DNA of 64,000 bases from Pantoea stewartii subsp. stewartii (GCF_008801695.1 NZ_VZPF01000014.1:1-64000), one strand, 5' to 3'; positions 52,878 to 63,809 are shown, counted from the stretch's first letter. A program made the numbers and translations. Notes: generated by a model not told the origin, from the sequence alone.

Positions 52878-55415
52878 TTATTTACCGAACATATCTTTTA
52901 TCCAGCCGGCAACGCCGTTGCTGTCTTTTTGTTCCTGCTGTTGCTGCTGCTGTAACTGCTGCTGTTGCTGGTCCTGCATCTGCTGCTGTTGCTGCATTTG
53001 CTGAACCTGCTGTTGCTGCTGCTGGCAGAGCGCATTCGGATCCAGTGTCCAGACAGGCAGCGTGCGCCATGTGCTGCTTCCTGTACCGCAAACAAAGTTA
53101 CCCGCAGTATCGATGTTCATCATCGTCACATCTTCCGGCGGCGTAAGCTGCAGCGGCATCGGAGCCTGATTGTCCAGGTAGCGGCGGTAAATCTGCATCG
53201 CCCCGCTGGCACCATAGAGTTTGGTCGGCTGGTTGTTATCACGGCCAACCCAGGTGATCGCCACTTCTTTACCATCAATCCCGGCAAACCAGCTGTCGAC
53301 CAGATCGTTCGTGGTGCCGGTTTTCCCTGCCAGGTGCGCATTCGGGAAACGTGCCCCCAGCGCCCGGGCGGTACCGCGATCGACGACCTGTTGCATGGTA
53401 TACAGCGTTAAATAAGCCGCCTGTGCCGGTTCAACGCGCTGCGCCTGCGGGAAGCTCTGATACAGCACGGTACCGTCTTCCGCGATGACCGAACGCACGG
53501 CTGACAGCTCTGCATGATTCCCGCCGCTGGCAATGGACTGGAAGGCCTGAGCCACTTCCACAGGCGTCAGGTTGAGTGCGCCCAGTAACATCGCCGGAAC
53601 CGGATTCAGCTGATCTTTAGGCACACCCAGCTTCGTCCAGGTGTCCACCACCGCATTCAGTCCCAGCGTCATGCCCAGGTTAACCGTTGGCACGTTCATG
53701 GAGTTCGTCAGCGCATCGACCAGCATCACTTTGCCACTAAAGCGCCGGTCGTCGTTCATGGGTTTCCAGATGCTGCCATTCGGCTGTTTCAGCGCAATAG
53801 GCTCATCCGCAATCCAGCTGTTCAGGCGGTAAGTGTTGGGTTGGCTCAGCGCGGTCAGATAGGTGGCCGGTTTCGCCAGCGAGCCGATGGATCGGCGCGC
53901 CTGCAACGCGCGGTTATACCCGGCAAACTGCGGATCGGCCCCACCGACCATCGCACGAACTTCACCTGTAAAGCGGTCAACGACCACCATTGCGGTTTCC
54001 AGATCTTTCAGACCGCGCTGTTTTTTCAGGGTGGGAATACCGTCTACAACGGCTTTTTCGGCCGCATCCTGAGAAACCGGATCCAGGGTGGTGAAAATTT
54101 TCACGCCCGACAGATCTTTGACTTTGTCGCCCAGTTTTGCCTGAAGCTCATTACGCACCATCTGCATAAAGGCAGGCTGTGGCGTAATCACACCGCCTTT
54201 CGGCTGCACGCCCAACGGACGGGCCGACAGCATGTCGTACAGTTCCTGATCGATCACTTTCTGCTGCTGCAGCAGGCGCAGCACCAGATTACGTCGTTCC
54301 AGGGCCAGTTTCGGGTTACGCCATGGGTTATAGAGCGACGCCCCTTTCACCATGCCCACCAGCATCGCCTGCTGATCGAGACTCAGCTCGTCAACCGGGC
54401 GGCCAAAATAGTAGAGGCTGGCCAGAGGGAAACCGCGGATCTGATCGTTACCTGCCTGACCGAGATACACCTCGTTCAGGTAAAGCTCCAGGATACGATC
54501 TTTGCTGTAACGGGCATCCATGATCACGGCCATATAGGCTTCACGGGCTTTACGCCACAGCGAACGCTCATTAGTCAGGAACAGGTTTTTGACCAGTTGC
54601 TGGGTAAGCGTACTGCCGCCCTGCACCGCTTTTCCGGCGGTGATGTTCGCCAGGAAGGCACGGCCAATGGAGTACGGGCTGATGCCGTCGTGCTCATAAA
54701 AGTGGCGATCTTCCGTTGCGATTAAGGTATCCACCAACAGATCAGGGAAACCGGCACGGGGAACGAACAAGCGCTGTTCACCATTGGGTGACTGCAGCAT
54801 CGTAATCAGACGAGGATCAAGCCGGAAGAAACCAAAATCACGCCCGGTTTCGACGTTCTTAATCTCACTCAGCTCATCTTTGCTGAATGTCATTCGGGCA
54901 TGAATCTGCCCTTCTTTGCTGTCCGGGAAATCAAACGGACGACGCAGCAGTTCAATGGTGTTACCTTTGACCGAGAATTCTCCCGGACGCGTAATGCGCG
55001 AGACTTCGCGGTACTGCGTGCCTTCCAGCAGGGCAATCATTTCGCTTTTATTGTAGGCCATGCCAGGTTCGAGGCTGACCATACGACCGTAGACAGCAGC
55101 GGGCAGTTGCCACACTTTACCGTCAATGCGGCTGCGAATTTCCGAATCGAGGTATACGCCCCACGCGGCCATGACCACTACAAATACCAGGAACAGCTTA
55201 ATAAACCATCCCAGCCAACGGCGTTTGCCGCGCGGCGGTTTTCCACCTTTACCTTTACCTTTACGTGGCACCGGCGCTTCCTCCTCGTAATCATCATCAA
55301 AATCGTCCTGAGCGACATCACTATCGATGTCTCTGCGCCGCCCACGGCGGGCGCTGTTGCGCGGTGGCAACGGTTTTCCTTTGCGCCCAATAGGTTCGCG
55401 ATCGTTCCCAGACAT
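52878..55415 (-). CDS. mrcB: Bifunctional penicillin-binding protein 1b
   Basis: PBP1b polymerises glycan strands and cross-links peptides during cell elongation and division. The 845-residue protein has a basic and acidic cytoplasmic tail (1-66), one membrane helix (about 67-88) and the UB2H domain that binds LpoB (about 105-200). The GT51 glycosyltransferase follows, with catalytic E235 in [11 protein letters not shown], then the transpeptidase with nucleophile S512 (SLAK), SMN and KTGTTN. I chose ATG 55415, nine bases after GGAGA; the ATG at 55424 is too close to it. The C terminus is unusually glutamine-rich (798-829). Confidence 0.95.
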   Translation of the reverse strand: MSGNDREPIGRKGKPLPPRNSARRGRRRDIDSDVAQDDFDDDYEEEAPVPRKGKGKGGKPPRGKRRWLGWFIKLFLVFVVVMAAWGVYLDSEIRSRIDGKVWQLPAAVYGRMVSLEPGMAYNKSEMIALLEGTQYREVSRITRPGEFSVKGNTIELLRRPFDFPDSKEGQIHARMTFSKDELSEIKNVETGRDFGFFRLDPRLITMLQSPNGEQRLFVPRAGFPDLLVDTLIATEDRHFYEHDGISPYSIGRAFLANITAGKAVQGGSTLTQQLVKNLFLTNERSLWRKAREAYMAVIMDARYSKDRILELYLNEVYLGQAGNDQIRGFPLASLYYFGRPVDELSLDQQAMLVGMVKGASLYNPWRNPKLALERRNLVLRLLQQQKVIDQELYDMLSARPLGVQPKGGVITPQPAFMQMVRNELQAKLGDKVKDLSGVKIFTTLDPVSQDAAEKAVVDGIPTLKKQRGLKDLETAMVVVDRFTGEVRAMVGGADPQFAGYNRALQARRSIGSLAKPATYLTALSQPNTYRLNSWIADEPIALKQPNGSIWKPMNDDRRFSGKVMLVDALTNSMNVPTVNLGMTLGLNAVVDTWTKLGVPKDQLNPVPAMLLGALNLTPVEVAQAFQSIASGGNHAELSAVRSVIAEDGTVLYQSFPQAQRVEPAQAAYLTLYTMQQVVDRGTARALGARFPNAHLAGKTGTTNDLVDSWFAGIDGKEVAITWVGRDNNQPTKLYGASGAMQIYRRYLDNQAPMPLQLTPPEDVTMMNIDTAGNFVCGTGSSTWRTLPVWTLDPNALCQQQQQQVQQMQQQQQMQDQQQQQLQQQQQQEQKDSNGVAGWIKDMFGK
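52929..53024 (-). repeat. CAG/CAA-rich trinucleotide tract in the mrcB 3' end
   Basis: The codons for residues 798-829 of PBP1b are almost all CAG or CAA: 26 of 32 residues are Gln, broken by Met, Val, Leu, Asp and Glu. E. coli PBP1b has a shorter Gln-rich stretch at the same place, before the conserved [14 protein letters not shown] end. Such tracts can change length by slippage. Confidence 0.85.
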
Positions 55416-55498
55416 TGGTTTCATTCTCCAGGCATAGCTTACGGCTGCGCCGCTACTCTAACTGCTTTCTTCACTGTCGCATGGCAGAACCCTCTGAA

Positions 55499-57955
55499 TT
55501 AAAAAGCGGGCCCGCCCTGTGACGTATTCTTTTTCGTCCGCCGGGTCGGTATTGCGGAGGCCGGATCGTCGGGCCAGGTATGTTTGGGATAACGCCCTTT
55601 CATTTCTTTTTGCACATCTTTATAGGCACCGCGCCAGAACGCCGCCAGATCGCGGGTGATCTGTAAGGGACGCTGGGCGGGCGATAACAGCTCCAGCACC
55701 AGCGGCACGCGACCTTCTGCGACGGCAGGATTACTGGCTTCGCCAAACATTTCCTGAATACGCACCGCCAGTGCGGGCGGTTTATCTGCATCATAGCGAA
55801 TCGGCAGCCGACTTCCGGTGGGCACAGTGTAATGAGTTGGCAGCACAGTATCCAGCCGCTGACGTTGTGACCATGTGAGCAAATGTAAGAGCGCAGTGAC
55901 CAGATTGACCGACTGCAGACTCTTCAGATCCCGCACGGCGCTCATCTGCGGTTGCAGCCAGCGATCCAGCGAGTCAAGCAGGCTGGCCTCATCGACGGCG
56001 GGCCAGTTCTCTTCGGGCAGCCACTGGGCGGCACACTGGATACGTAACCGCAGTTGCTCAGCCTCCGGCGTCCATCCCAGTACCGATAACCCCTTTTTAG
56101 CGACCCAGCGTAGCAGCGCGGCCTGTAACGCCTCCGCATCCGGTCGGGCAAGCGGCTGAGTCTTCAGTATCAGTTCGCCGATCTGCTCACGGCGTAAGGT
56201 GCGCAACGTGCCCTTCTCGTCATCCCATTCCACGTCAGTACGCTGTTCGACTAGCTGTGGACAGGCCTGCGTCAATGCCGCAAGCTCGACGGGAAGGGCC
56301 AATAGGATACGTGCATCGGGGGCGCTGCTGCCCTGTAATAAGACAGGCGCAATGAGCCATTCGTAACGCGTGAGCGCCTGCTGTTCGTCCAGCCCTGCCC
56401 CCAGTCCGTTGGCTAACTGATAGCGTCCGCTGTTATCGCGTCGGCGCGCCAGACGATCGCGAAATCCCGCCGTTAACAACGCGGGAAAATGCGCGTCATC
56501 GACCCGTCCGCCTGTGACGCCAAGGCGTTTTTGCCAGTGCTGCGCGCGCCGCAACCAGTGCGGTAAAGGCCGACAGAGAACATCACGTAGATCAACACTG
56601 CCCGCGCGGGGCGGATCCTCCAGCACGGCGACGAGTAGTGCCGCGCTGGCCACCGCATCGGCATCACGCCCTGCGGCACATAATATAGCGCTCAGCCTGG
56701 CATCACTGCCGAGCTGCGCCATGCGTCTGCCCTGTGTGTTCAGTCGTCCTGATTCATCCAGCGCTCCAAGGCGCATCAGCTGCTGCTGCGCTGCCCGTAA
56801 GTGCTTTTCGGGTGGCCGATCGATCCACTGTAGCTGGTCGATGTCTGTACAGCCCCACTGCAGCAGTTCCAGCCACAATGACGCGAGATCGCTGTGCAGG
56901 ATTTCGGCTTCGCCCTGTGCAGGCGCCCGTTCCGCCTGCTCCTGTGAAGCCAGGTGCAGGCAGATGCCCGGCATCAGTCGTCCGGCACGTCCGGCGCGCT
57001 GCGTCATCGACGCCTGGCTGATGCGCTGAGTCTGCAACCGCGTCACGCCGCTGCGTGCATCAAACAGCGCGCGCCGCTCCTGGGCACTGTCCACGACCAG
57101 ACGAATACCTTCGATCGTTAAGCTGGTTTCGGCAATATTGGTCGCCAGCACCACTTTGCGGCGTCCGGGGGCGGCAGGCAAAATAGCCTGCTGCTGAGCG
57201 GCCAGCGGAAGCGCGCCATAAAGCGGCGTTAAATCGACATCCTCATCGACACGGGTTTCCAGCTCGCGTTTTACGCGCGCTATCTCTGCCACGCCGGGCA
57301 GAAAAAGCAGCAGCGAGCCGCTTTCCTGTCGCAGCAACTGCGCGACTTCACGCGCTACCGCCTCGTCAAAACGCAGGCTCGGGCTCAACGGAGCATAACG
57401 CCGTTCGACCGGATAGCTGCGCCCTTCTGAGGCAATCAGCGGCGCGTCCGGTAGCAGCGTCGCCAGGCGAGTATTATCGAGCGTGGCTGACATCAGCAAA
57501 ATTTTCAGATCGTCACGCAATCCCTGCTGAACATCCAGCAACAGCGCCAGCGCCAGATCCGCCTGCAGGCTGCGCTCATGAAATTCATCCAGAATCACCA
57601 GCGACACGCCATCCAACATCGGATCCTGCTGCAACATGCGCGTCAGAATACCTTCGGTCACCACCTCAAGCCGGGTCATGGGTCCGCTGCAGTTTTCGCC
57701 GCGCATGCGGTAACCCACCGTGGCGCCGGGCTGTTCGCCCAGTAGCTCAGCCAGCCGTTGCGCCACGTTGCGCGCGGCCAGTCGGCGTGGCTCCAGCATG
57801 ATAATGCGCCCTGACAGCGCCTTGTGCTGTAACAGCTGAAGGGGTAACCAGGTGGATTTACCTGCGCCGGTAGGCGCAGCCAGCAGGACGTTCGAGGCCT
57901 GATCAAGGGCGCTCAGTAGGTCAGGCAACACCGCGCTGACGGGGAGATCACTCAC
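55499..57955 (-). CDS. hrpB: ATP-dependent helicase HrpB
   Basis: HrpB is a DEAH-type superfamily 2 helicase of unknown main role, distinct from HrpA. The 818 residues show Walker A PTGAGKST (28-35), DEFH (123-126, the family variant of DEAH), SAT (156-158) and QRAGRAGR in the second RecA domain. The helicase-associated and HrpB C-terminal domains follow. The start is GTG 57955, with GGAG six bases upstream, which fits E. coli HrpB. The frame is open 17 codons further, but without support. It is divergent from thpR. Confidence 0.92.
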   Translation of the reverse strand: MSDLPVSAVLPDLLSALDQASNVLLAAPTGAGKSTWLPLQLLQHKALSGRIIMLEPRRLAARNVAQRLAELLGEQPGATVGYRMRGENCSGPMTRLEVVTEGILTRMLQQDPMLDGVSLVILDEFHERSLQADLALALLLDVQQGLRDDLKILLMSATLDNTRLATLLPDAPLIASEGRSYPVERRYAPLSPSLRFDEAVAREVAQLLRQESGSLLLFLPGVAEIARVKRELETRVDEDVDLTPLYGALPLAAQQQAILPAAPGRRKVVLATNIAETSLTIEGIRLVVDSAQERRALFDARSGVTRLQTQRISQASMTQRAGRAGRLMPGICLHLASQEQAERAPAQGEAEILHSDLASLWLELLQWGCTDIDQLQWIDRPPEKHLRAAQQQLMRLGALDESGRLNTQGRRMAQLGSDARLSAILCAAGRDADAVASAALLVAVLEDPPRAGSVDLRDVLCRPLPHWLRRAQHWQKRLGVTGGRVDDAHFPALLTAGFRDRLARRRDNSGRYQLANGLGAGLDEQQALTRYEWLIAPVLLQGSSAPDARILLALPVELAALTQACPQLVEQRTDVEWDDEKGTLRTLRREQIGELILKTQPLARPDAEALQAALLRWVAKKGLSVLGWTPEAEQLRLRIQCAAQWLPEENWPAVDEASLLDSLDRWLQPQMSAVRDLKSLQSVNLVTALLHLLTWSQRQRLDTVLPTHYTVPTGSRLPIRYDADKPPALAVRIQEMFGEASNPAVAEGRVPLVLELLSPAQRPLQITRDLAAFWRGAYKDVQKEMKGRYPKHTWPDDPASAIPTRRTKKNTSQGGPAF

Positions 57956-58030
57956 CAAAAACTCCGCTAATGGCTGTGTTAAGATGGCGCGCATTGTAGC
58001 ACTCATCCGTGATGATTACCGGAGACCGCC

Positions 58031-58558
58031 ATGGCGTTACAGCGCTTATTTTTTGCTATTGCCCCACCCGAAGACCTGCAACAGCAACTGGTGCAGTGGC
58101 GAGCTGATACCTTCAGTGAGGAGGCAGGTCGCCCGATTGCGGCCGCGAACCTTCATCTGACGCTGGCTTTTTTGGGCAAGGTCTCAGCGGAGACCTCAAA
58201 ACAGCTGCAAACCCTGGCCTCGCGCATCCATCAGCCTGCTTTTGATGTGACGTTAGATGATGCGGGGCACTGGCCGCGCCCCGGCGTGGTCTGGCTGGGC
58301 TGTCAGCGTCCACCCCGGGGATTGCTGCAGCTGGCAAGTCTGCTGCGCGCCCAGGCCGCCCGGCACGGCTGTGAGCAGCCCGCTCAGCCTTTTCATCCAC
58401 ACATCACCCTGCTGCGCTCGGCGACGCAACCTGTTGCCCTGCCCCCTCGCGGCTTTCTCTGGCGCTTTACGGCCAGTCAGTTTTCGCTTTTTGCCTCAGA
58501 GTACGTAAAAGGGCGGACGCGCTACCGGACACTGGCCACCTGGCCGTTACAGTCATAA
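58031..58558 (+). CDS. thpR: RNA 2',3'-cyclic phosphodiesterase
   Basis: ThpR (LigT) is a 2H phosphoesterase that opens 2',3'-cyclic phosphates to 2'-phosphates; its purified E. coli homologue also shows reversible 2'-5' RNA ligase activity. The two HxT motifs are H42-L-T44 ([10 protein letters not shown]) and H124-I-T126 (FHPHITLLR). The 175 residues match E. coli. It is divergent from hrpB and 11 bp upstream of sfsA. Confidence 0.94.
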   Translation: MALQRLFFAIAPPEDLQQQLVQWRADTFSEEAGRPIAAANLHLTLAFLGKVSAETSKQLQTLASRIHQPAFDVTLDDAGHWPRPGVVWLGCQRPPRGLLQLASLLRAQAARHGCEQPAQPFHPHITLLRSATQPVALPPRGFLWRFTASQFSLFASEYVKGRTRYRTLATWPLQS

Positions 58559-58569
58559 TCAGGAGCCCT

Positions 58570-59274
58570 ATGCTTTTTTCCCCCGCCCTCAAACCGGCAC
58601 GTCTGATTACCCGTTACAAACGCTTTCTGGCGGATGTCATTACGCCGGAAGGCGAAACGCTCACCATCCATTGTGCCAACACCGGCGCCATGACCGGCTG
58701 TGCAACGCCGGGTGATACCGTGTGGTACTCCACGTCCGACAGCCTGACACGCAAGTACCCGCACAGCTGGGAGATGACCGAGACGCAGCAAGGCCACTGG
58801 ATTTGCGTGAATACGTTGCGCGCGAATCAACTGGTAAAGGAGGCGCTAAGCGAAAACCAAATTCTGCCGCTGTCGGGCTACGAAGCGTGTCGGGCTGAAG
58901 TAAAATACGGCAGCGAAAAAAGTCGAATTGATTTCCTGCTTACAGCACAGGACCGACCTGAGTGCTATATTGAGGTGAAATCCGTAACGCTTTTACAGGA
59001 AGGTAAAGGCTATTTTCCGGATGCGGTGACGATTCGAGGACAAAAACACCTGCGCGAGCTGAGTCAGGCTGCGGCAGAAGGTCATCGGGCCGTTTTGTTG
59101 TTTGCCGTTCTGCACTCGGGGATTGAGGACGTTTCCCCGGCGCGTCACATCGATGCGGCTTACGCAGAACAACTGGTACAGGCGCGGCTGGGTGGCGTGG
59201 AAATTTTGGCGTACCGGGCAGAACTGTCATCAGAAGGCATGTTTATTACAACGGCTGTTGACGTAACGTTGTAA
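58570..59274 (+). CDS. sfsA: Sugar fermentation stimulation protein A
   Basis: SfsA was found in E. coli as a factor that raises maltose metabolism when overexpressed and as a DNA-binding protein. Its structure shows an N-terminal OB-fold and a C-terminal nuclease-like domain. The 234 residues equal E. coli. The acidic cluster in [13 protein letters not shown] and the [12 protein letters not shown] segment resemble the catalytic core of PD-(D/E)XK nucleases. The precise function is unknown. It is followed by a 247-bp gap before dksA. Confidence 0.92.
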   Translation: MLFSPALKPARLITRYKRFLADVITPEGETLTIHCANTGAMTGCATPGDTVWYSTSDSLTRKYPHSWEMTETQQGHWICVNTLRANQLVKEALSENQILPLSGYEACRAEVKYGSEKSRIDFLLTAQDRPECYIEVKSVTLLQEGKGYFPDAVTIRGQKHLRELSQAAAEGHRAVLLFAVLHSGIEDVSPARHIDAAYAEQLVQARLGGVEILAYRAELSSEGMFITTAVDVTL

Positions 59275-59521
59275 TATCAGTGGCATCCTTCTGTGATAGG
59301 ACTATCTTCTGTCAGGGGCCAACTACGCTGTTCCTCACAGGCTTGTCAAGATGGGCGCAGGAATAATTGCCAACCTTGACGGCTTCTGTTATTTATAGCG
59401 GCCTGTTTTTCCCCGTTGGGGGATCGATGTACCCAAGAGTGCGTCATCAATGAAGGTTAGTGTGAATATACTGGCCGATGGCAATCGAAGGGTATAGTGC
59501 GTGTTATCCAGGAGAAACAAC

Positions 59522-59977
59522 ATGCAAGAAGGGCAAAACCGTAAAACATCGTCCCTGAGTATTCTCGCCATCGCTGGGGTGGAGCCTTATCAGGAGAAGC
59601 CGGGCGAAGAGTATATGAATGACGCGCAACTGGACCATTTTCGCAAGATTCTGGAAGCCTGGCGTAATCAATTGCGGGACGAAGTTGATCGCACCGTTAC
59701 ACACATGCAGGATGAAGCCGCTAACTTTCCGGACCCGGTTGACCGTGCCGCTCAGGAAGAGGAATTCAGCCTGGAACTGCGTAACCGCGATCGCGAGCGC
59801 AAGCTCATTAAAAAGATCGAAAAAACGCTGAAGAAAGTTGAAGATGACGACTTTGGCTATTGCGATTCCTGTGGCGTTGAGATCGGTATCCGCCGTCTTG
59901 AAGCGCGTCCGACGGCCGATCTGTGCATCGACTGTAAGACACTGGCAGAAATTCGTGAGAAGCAAATGGCGGGCTAA
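59522..59977 (+). CDS. dksA: RNA polymerase-binding transcription factor DksA
   Basis: DksA enters the RNA polymerase secondary channel and, with ppGpp, represses rRNA and ribosomal protein promoters and activates amino acid genes. The 151 residues are almost identical to E. coli. The coiled-coil tip carries D71 and D74 (DPVD) and the zinc finger is C114, C117, C135, C138. I chose ATG 59522 behind AGGAG. The 247-bp region upstream should hold its promoters, which I could not pin down. A terminator-like hairpin separates it from gluQ. Confidence 0.97.
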   Translation: MQEGQNRKTSSLSILAIAGVEPYQEKPGEEYMNDAQLDHFRKILEAWRNQLRDEVDRTVTHMQDEAANFPDPVDRAAQEEEFSLELRNRDRERKLIKKIEKTLKKVEDDDFGYCDSCGVEIGIRRLEARPTADLCIDCKTLAEIREKQMAG

Positions 59978-60001
59978 TGTTGCCGTCTGACTGCAGCCAT
60001 G

Positions 60002-60030
60002 CGGCGGGAAAAGGCCCTCTTTTTCCGCCG
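60002..60030 (+). terminator. Terminator/attenuator hairpin between dksA and gluQ
   Basis: A 12-bp stem (60002-60013 with 60019-60030, one G-T pair) and a five-base loop stand eight bases before the gluQ ATG. In Shigella flexneri a terminator at this place limits read-through from dksA into gluQ; the same layout is seen here. The stem also occupies the space where a ribosome-binding site for gluQ would lie. Confidence 0.8.
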
Positions 60031-60038
60031 TCTGGTTC

Positions 60039-60929
60039 ATGAAACCTATGGCATTCTCATCCTGTATCGGGCGCTTTGCGCCGTCTCCCTCTGGTGAACT
60101 CCACTTTGGATCGCTGATCGCTGCCTTAGGCAGTTACCTTAGCGCACGCGCGCAGCATGGCCGCTGGCTGGTACGCATTGAGGATATTGATCCTCCCCGT
60201 GAAGTCGCAGGAGCCGCCACGCGTATTCTGCACCAGTTAGAACAGTACGGTTTGCACTGGGACGGTGAAGTCATGTGGCAGTCACAGCGCCATGACGCTT
60301 ATCGGGACGCCCTACAGTGGTTAAGAGCGCACCGGCAGAGTTATTACTGCACCTGCAGCCGAAGCCGCATTCAGCAGCTGGGTGGTTTTTACGACGGGCA
60401 CTGCCGGGATGCAGGTTCAGGTCCGGAGAATGCGGCACTGCGGTTGCGTCAGCATGCGCCAGTTTTCCAGTTTGAAGACCGGTTACGGGGCACGCTTGTG
60501 GCCGATCAGCGGCTGGCTGAAGAGGATTTTATTATTCATCGTCGCGACGGCCTGTTTGCCTACAATCTGGCCGTGGTGGTTGATGACCATCATCAGGGCG
60601 TCACCGAGATCGTGCGTGGCGCAGACTTAATCGAGCCGACGGTGCGGCAGATTGCCCTTTATCGACAGTTTGGCTGGGCCGTTCCGGATTATCTGCATTT
60701 GCCGTTGGCCATCACTGCTGACGGACACAAACTTTCTAAGCAAAATCATGCGCCCGCGCTGCCGGATGGCGATCCGCGCCCGTGCCTGGTGCAGGCCTTA
60801 CGGTTTCTGGGACAGCCGGTCAGCGAAGGCTGGCAGGACGATTCTCAGGAGAAACTGCTGTCTGATGCTGTGAAGCAGTGGAATATCGCTTTGATACCGC
60901 ATGATAACGCCCTGAGAGCGGATGCATAG
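60039..60929 (+). CDS. gluQ: Glutamyl-Q tRNA(Asp) synthetase
   Basis: GluQ (GluQRS) activates glutamate without tRNA and attaches it to queuosine at position 34 of tRNA-Asp. It is a GluRS catalytic core lacking the anticodon-binding domain. It has the HIGH-type motif in [11 protein letters not shown] (15-25), the KMSKS-type motif KLSK (231-234) and zinc ligands C104, C106, Y118, C122. The 296 residues are slightly shorter than the 308 of E. coli. No good ribosome-binding site is seen before ATG 60039. A second ATG (60048) is possible. Confidence 0.92.
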   Translation: MKPMAFSSCIGRFAPSPSGELHFGSLIAALGSYLSARAQHGRWLVRIEDIDPPREVAGAATRILHQLEQYGLHWDGEVMWQSQRHDAYRDALQWLRAHRQSYYCTCSRSRIQQLGGFYDGHCRDAGSGPENAALRLRQHAPVFQFEDRLRGTLVADQRLAEEDFIIHRRDGLFAYNLAVVVDDHHQGVTEIVRGADLIEPTVRQIALYRQFGWAVPDYLHLPLAITADGHKLSKQNHAPALPDGDPRPCLVQALRFLGQPVSEGWQDDSQEKLLSDAVKQWNIALIPHDNALRADA

Positions 60930-61015
60930 ACAACAGCATTCTCAAATGATTCACAACAGGCTATGATTATCCGCTGATTTTACCTACACCCTAATTGTCA
61001 CTGTCGAGGTGTCCC

Positions 61016-62434
61016 ATTTTTACCCGAGTCGCTAATTTTTGCCGGAAAGTCCTGAAGCGTGATGACGAGGAAGCACCAGCAGAGGTTGAACCTGAGAGTC
61101 ATATGACCATCATTCCTCGTGAAAGCCACACCATCTCACGTAAAGACATCAGCGAAAATGCCCTCAAGGTGCTGTATCGTCTGAATAAAGCCGGTTATGA
61201 GGCCTACCTGGTGGGCGGTGGCGTTCGCGATTTACTGCTGGGGCAGAAGCCTAAAGACTTCGACGTGACCACAAACGCCACGCCGGAGCAGATGCGTAAA
61301 CTGTTCCGCAACTGCCGTCTGGTTGGCCGCCGTTTTCGTCTGGCACATGTGATGTTTGGTCCGGAAGTGATCGAAGTGGCTACGTTCCGCGGTCATCATC
61401 AGATTGAAGAGAACAGCGAAGATCACAACAATTCCCAGCGTGCCCAGAGCGGTATGCTGCTACGGGACAATATTTTCGGCAGTATTGAAGATGATGCCCA
61501 ACGGCGTGATTTAACCATTAACAGCCTGTATTACAGCGTGGCCGATTTTTCGGTGCGGGATTATGTTGGCGGCCTGAACGATCTGCAACAAGGCATCATT
61601 CGGTTGATCGGCGATCCGGAAACACGCTATCGCGAAGATCCGATGCGCATGCTGCGCGTCGCGCGCTTCGCGGCCAAACTGAATATGCGCATTGCTCCTG
61701 AAACGGCAGAGCCCATTCCCCGCCTGGCATCGCTGTTACGCGATGTACCTGCTGCGCGCCTGTTTGAAGAGTCGCTAAAGCTGCTTCAGGCCGGTTATGG
61801 CTACAGCACCTGGCTAAAACTGTGTGAATATCAGTTATTCCAGCCGCTGTTCCCTACGCTGGCACGCAACTTTACCGAACAGGGCGACAGCCATATGGAG
61901 CGCATGCTCGCCCAGGTGCTGAAGAATACGGACAACCGCATTCAAAATGATATGCGCGTCAATCCGGCGTTTCTGTTCGCGGCCATGTTCTGGTATCCGC
62001 AGCTTGAAGCCGCCGAGCGCATTGCGCAGGAAAGCGGCCTGACTTATTACGATGCGTTTGCCCTGGCGATGAATGATACGCTGGATGAAGCCTGCCGTGC
62101 GCTGGCCATTCCTAAGCGCATTACGTCGCTGATTCGTGATATCTGGCAGTTGCAGTTACGCATGTCCCGTCGTCACGGTAAACGCGCCTGGAAGCTGATG
62201 GAGCATCCGAAGTTCCGTGCGGCTTATGATCTGCTGGCCCTGCGGGCTGAAGTGGAAAATAACCCGGAGCTGCTGCGCCTGAGTAAGTGGTGGGGAGAGT
62301 TCCAGGTCGCTGCGCCGCCGCAGCAGAAAACCATGCTCAACACGCTGGGAGACGATCCGGCACCGCGCAGCCGTACGCGCCGCCCGCGTCGTCGTTCTTC
62401 CGCGCCCCGTCGTGATAACTCTAACGCGTCATGA
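61016..62434 (+). CDS. pcnB: Poly(A) polymerase I, with an AUU start codon
   Basis: PcnB adds poly(A) tails that mark RNAs for decay and controls ColE1-type plasmid copy number through RNA I. The tRNA-nucleotidyltransferase fold shows [10 protein letters not shown] (67-76) and the catalytic DFD (D81, D83). The RNA-binding domains follow, and the C-terminal tail is very rich in Arg. The family N terminus ([12 protein letters not shown]) is preceded by ATT at 61016, with GAGGTG upstream and no ATG, GTG or TTG at that place. E. coli pcnB is known to use AUU. An in-frame TTG at 60995 would add seven residues before the ribosome-binding site. The gene overlaps folK by four bases. Confidence 0.94.
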   Translation: MFTRVANFCRKVLKRDDEEAPAEVEPESHMTIIPRESHTISRKDISENALKVLYRLNKAGYEAYLVGGGVRDLLLGQKPKDFDVTTNATPEQMRKLFRNCRLVGRRFRLAHVMFGPEVIEVATFRGHHQIEENSEDHNNSQRAQSGMLLRDNIFGSIEDDAQRRDLTINSLYYSVADFSVRDYVGGLNDLQQGIIRLIGDPETRYREDPMRMLRVARFAAKLNMRIAPETAEPIPRLASLLRDVPAARLFEESLKLLQAGYGYSTWLKLCEYQLFQPLFPTLARNFTEQGDSHMERMLAQVLKNTDNRIQNDMRVNPAFLFAAMFWYPQLEAAERIAQESGLTYYDAFALAMNDTLDEACRALAIPKRITSLIRDIWQLQLRMSRRHGKRAWKLMEHPKFRAAYDLLALRAEVENNPELLRLSKWWGEFQVAAPPQQKTMLNTLGDDPAPRSRTRRPRRRSSAPRRDNSNAS

Positions 62435-62916
62435 CGCGCGTTTATCTGGCATTAGGCAGTAACCTTGCCGATCCGCTGCATCAGATTGATGCAGCGTTGT
62501 CAGCGCTGGATGCGCTCACCGATGTTCAGCGCATCGCCACCTCGTCCTTTTACCGCACGCCACCTTATGGCCCACCCGATCAGCCCGATTATCTCAATGC
62601 GGCGGTGGCCCTCGAGACCACGTTGTCGGCTGAGGCCTTACTGGATGAGACGCAGCGCATCGAGCGGGAACATGGCCGGGTGCGTAAAGCCGAGCGCTGG
62701 GGGCCACGCACGCTGGATATTGATATTATGCTGTTTGGTTCAGAGCAGATTCACAGCGAACGCCTGATCGTCCCCCATTACGATATGCTGAACCGTGCGT
62801 TTATGCTGGTGCCGCTGCTGGAAATTGCGCCCGATCTGCGTCTGCCTGATGGCCGTCCGCTCCAGCCGCTTATGGCAACGCTTGACTGCGCCAGCATCCG
62901 TCCCTGGCACAGCTGA
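62431..62916 (+). CDS. folK: 6-hydroxymethyl-7,8-dihydropterin pyrophosphokinase
   Basis: FolK (HPPK) transfers pyrophosphate from ATP to hydroxymethyldihydropterin in folate synthesis. The 161 residues show the N-terminal VYLALGSNL and the signature [15 protein letters not shown], with Mg ligands D96 and D98. Its ATG overlaps the pcnB stop (ATGA), as in E. coli, so the two are probably translationally coupled. Confidence 0.96.
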   Translation: MTRVYLALGSNLADPLHQIDAALSALDALTDVQRIATSSFYRTPPYGPPDQPDYLNAAVALETTLSAEALLDETQRIEREHGRVRKAERWGPRTLDIDIMLFGSEQIHSERLIVPHYDMLNRAFMLVPLLEIAPDLRLPDGRPLQPLMATLDCASIRPWHS

Positions 62917-62999
62917 CCATCTATTCGCGCGTCACAGATTCCGCTCAGCAACGCGATACAGTAAAATGCGTCCATCTGAATTTCTGAGCTGAGATCGTC

Positions 63000-63794
63000 A
63001 TGAAACCCACCACCCTTTCTCATCTGCGTCAGTGCAAAGCGAGCGGTAAAAAATTCGCGACGCTGACCGCTTACGATTTTAGTTTTGCCCGCCTGTTTGC
63101 TGACGAAGGCATTCAGGTTCTGCTGGTTGGTGACTCGCTTGGCATGACGGTGCAGGGTCATGATTCCACGCTGCCCGTCACGGTAAGTGATATTGCTTAC
63201 CATACCGCCGCCGTCCGTCGTGGTGCGCCTCACGCGCTCCTGTTAGCCGATTTGCCTTTCATGAGTTATGCCACACCACAGCAAACTTTTGATAACGCGG
63301 CGCAGCTCATGCGCGCCGGGGCCAATATGGTGAAGCTGGAAGGCGGCGCATGGCTGGCCGACAGCGTGCACATGCTGACCGAACGCGCCGTGCCCGTGTG
63401 TGGTCATCTGGGCTTAACGCCACAGTCCGTAAATATTTTTGGCGGCTATAAAGTGCAGGGACGTGATGAAGCCGGTGCAGAGCAGCTTATGGCTGACGCG
63501 CTGGCGCTTGAGGCCGCAGGCGCACAGCTGATGGTGCTGGAATGCGTACCGGTTGCCCTGGCCCAGCGCGTAACGCAGGCACTGGCGATTCCGGTGATTG
63601 GTATTGGCGCAGGCAACGTGACCGATGGACAAATTCTGGTGATGCACGATGCGTTTGGCATTACCGGTGGACATATCCCTAAATTTGCAAAAAATTTCCT
63701 GGCGGAGACAGGCGACATCCGTGCCGCCATTCGCCGCTATATTGCTGAGGTTGAAGCAGGAAGCTACCCCGCAGCGGAACACAGTTTCCAGTAA
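63000..63794 (+). CDS. panB: 3-methyl-2-oxobutanoate hydroxymethyltransferase
   Basis: PanB makes ketopantoate from ketoisovalerate and methylenetetrahydrofolate, the first step of pantothenate and CoA synthesis. The 264-residue TIM-barrel enzyme has the Mg ligands D45 (LLVGDSLGM), D84 (LLADLPFMS) and E114 (MVKLEGG). It lies 15 bp upstream of panC, in the conserved panBC pair. Confidence 0.96.
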   Translation: MKPTTLSHLRQCKASGKKFATLTAYDFSFARLFADEGIQVLLVGDSLGMTVQGHDSTLPVTVSDIAYHTAAVRRGAPHALLLADLPFMSYATPQQTFDNAAQLMRAGANMVKLEGGAWLADSVHMLTERAVPVCGHLGLTPQSVNIFGGYKVQGRDEAGAEQLMADALALEAAGAQLMVLECVPVALAQRVTQALAIPVIGIGAGNVTDGQILVMHDAFGITGGHIPKFAKNFLAETGDIRAAIRRYIAEVEAGSYPAAEHSFQ

Positions 63795-63809
63795 TTCAGG
63801 AGAATGGCA

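Noticed and set aside
52898-53095. Other-frame readings of the CAG/CAA tract (Ala- or Ser/Asn-rich peptides)
   Set aside because: These are trinucleotide repeats read out of frame from mrcB, not separate genes. The tract is also not a CRISPR array, as there are no spaced direct repeats.
53841-54725. 294-codon plus-strand open frame inside mrcB
   Set aside because: Antisense to PBP1b, and its composition reflects complementary codons. No domain is recognisable.
59275-59521. Candidate promoters in the sfsA-dksA gap (TTGACG near 59376, TATACT at 59467)
   Set aside because: None gives a -35/-10 pair at acceptable spacing, so I did not annotate a dksA promoter.
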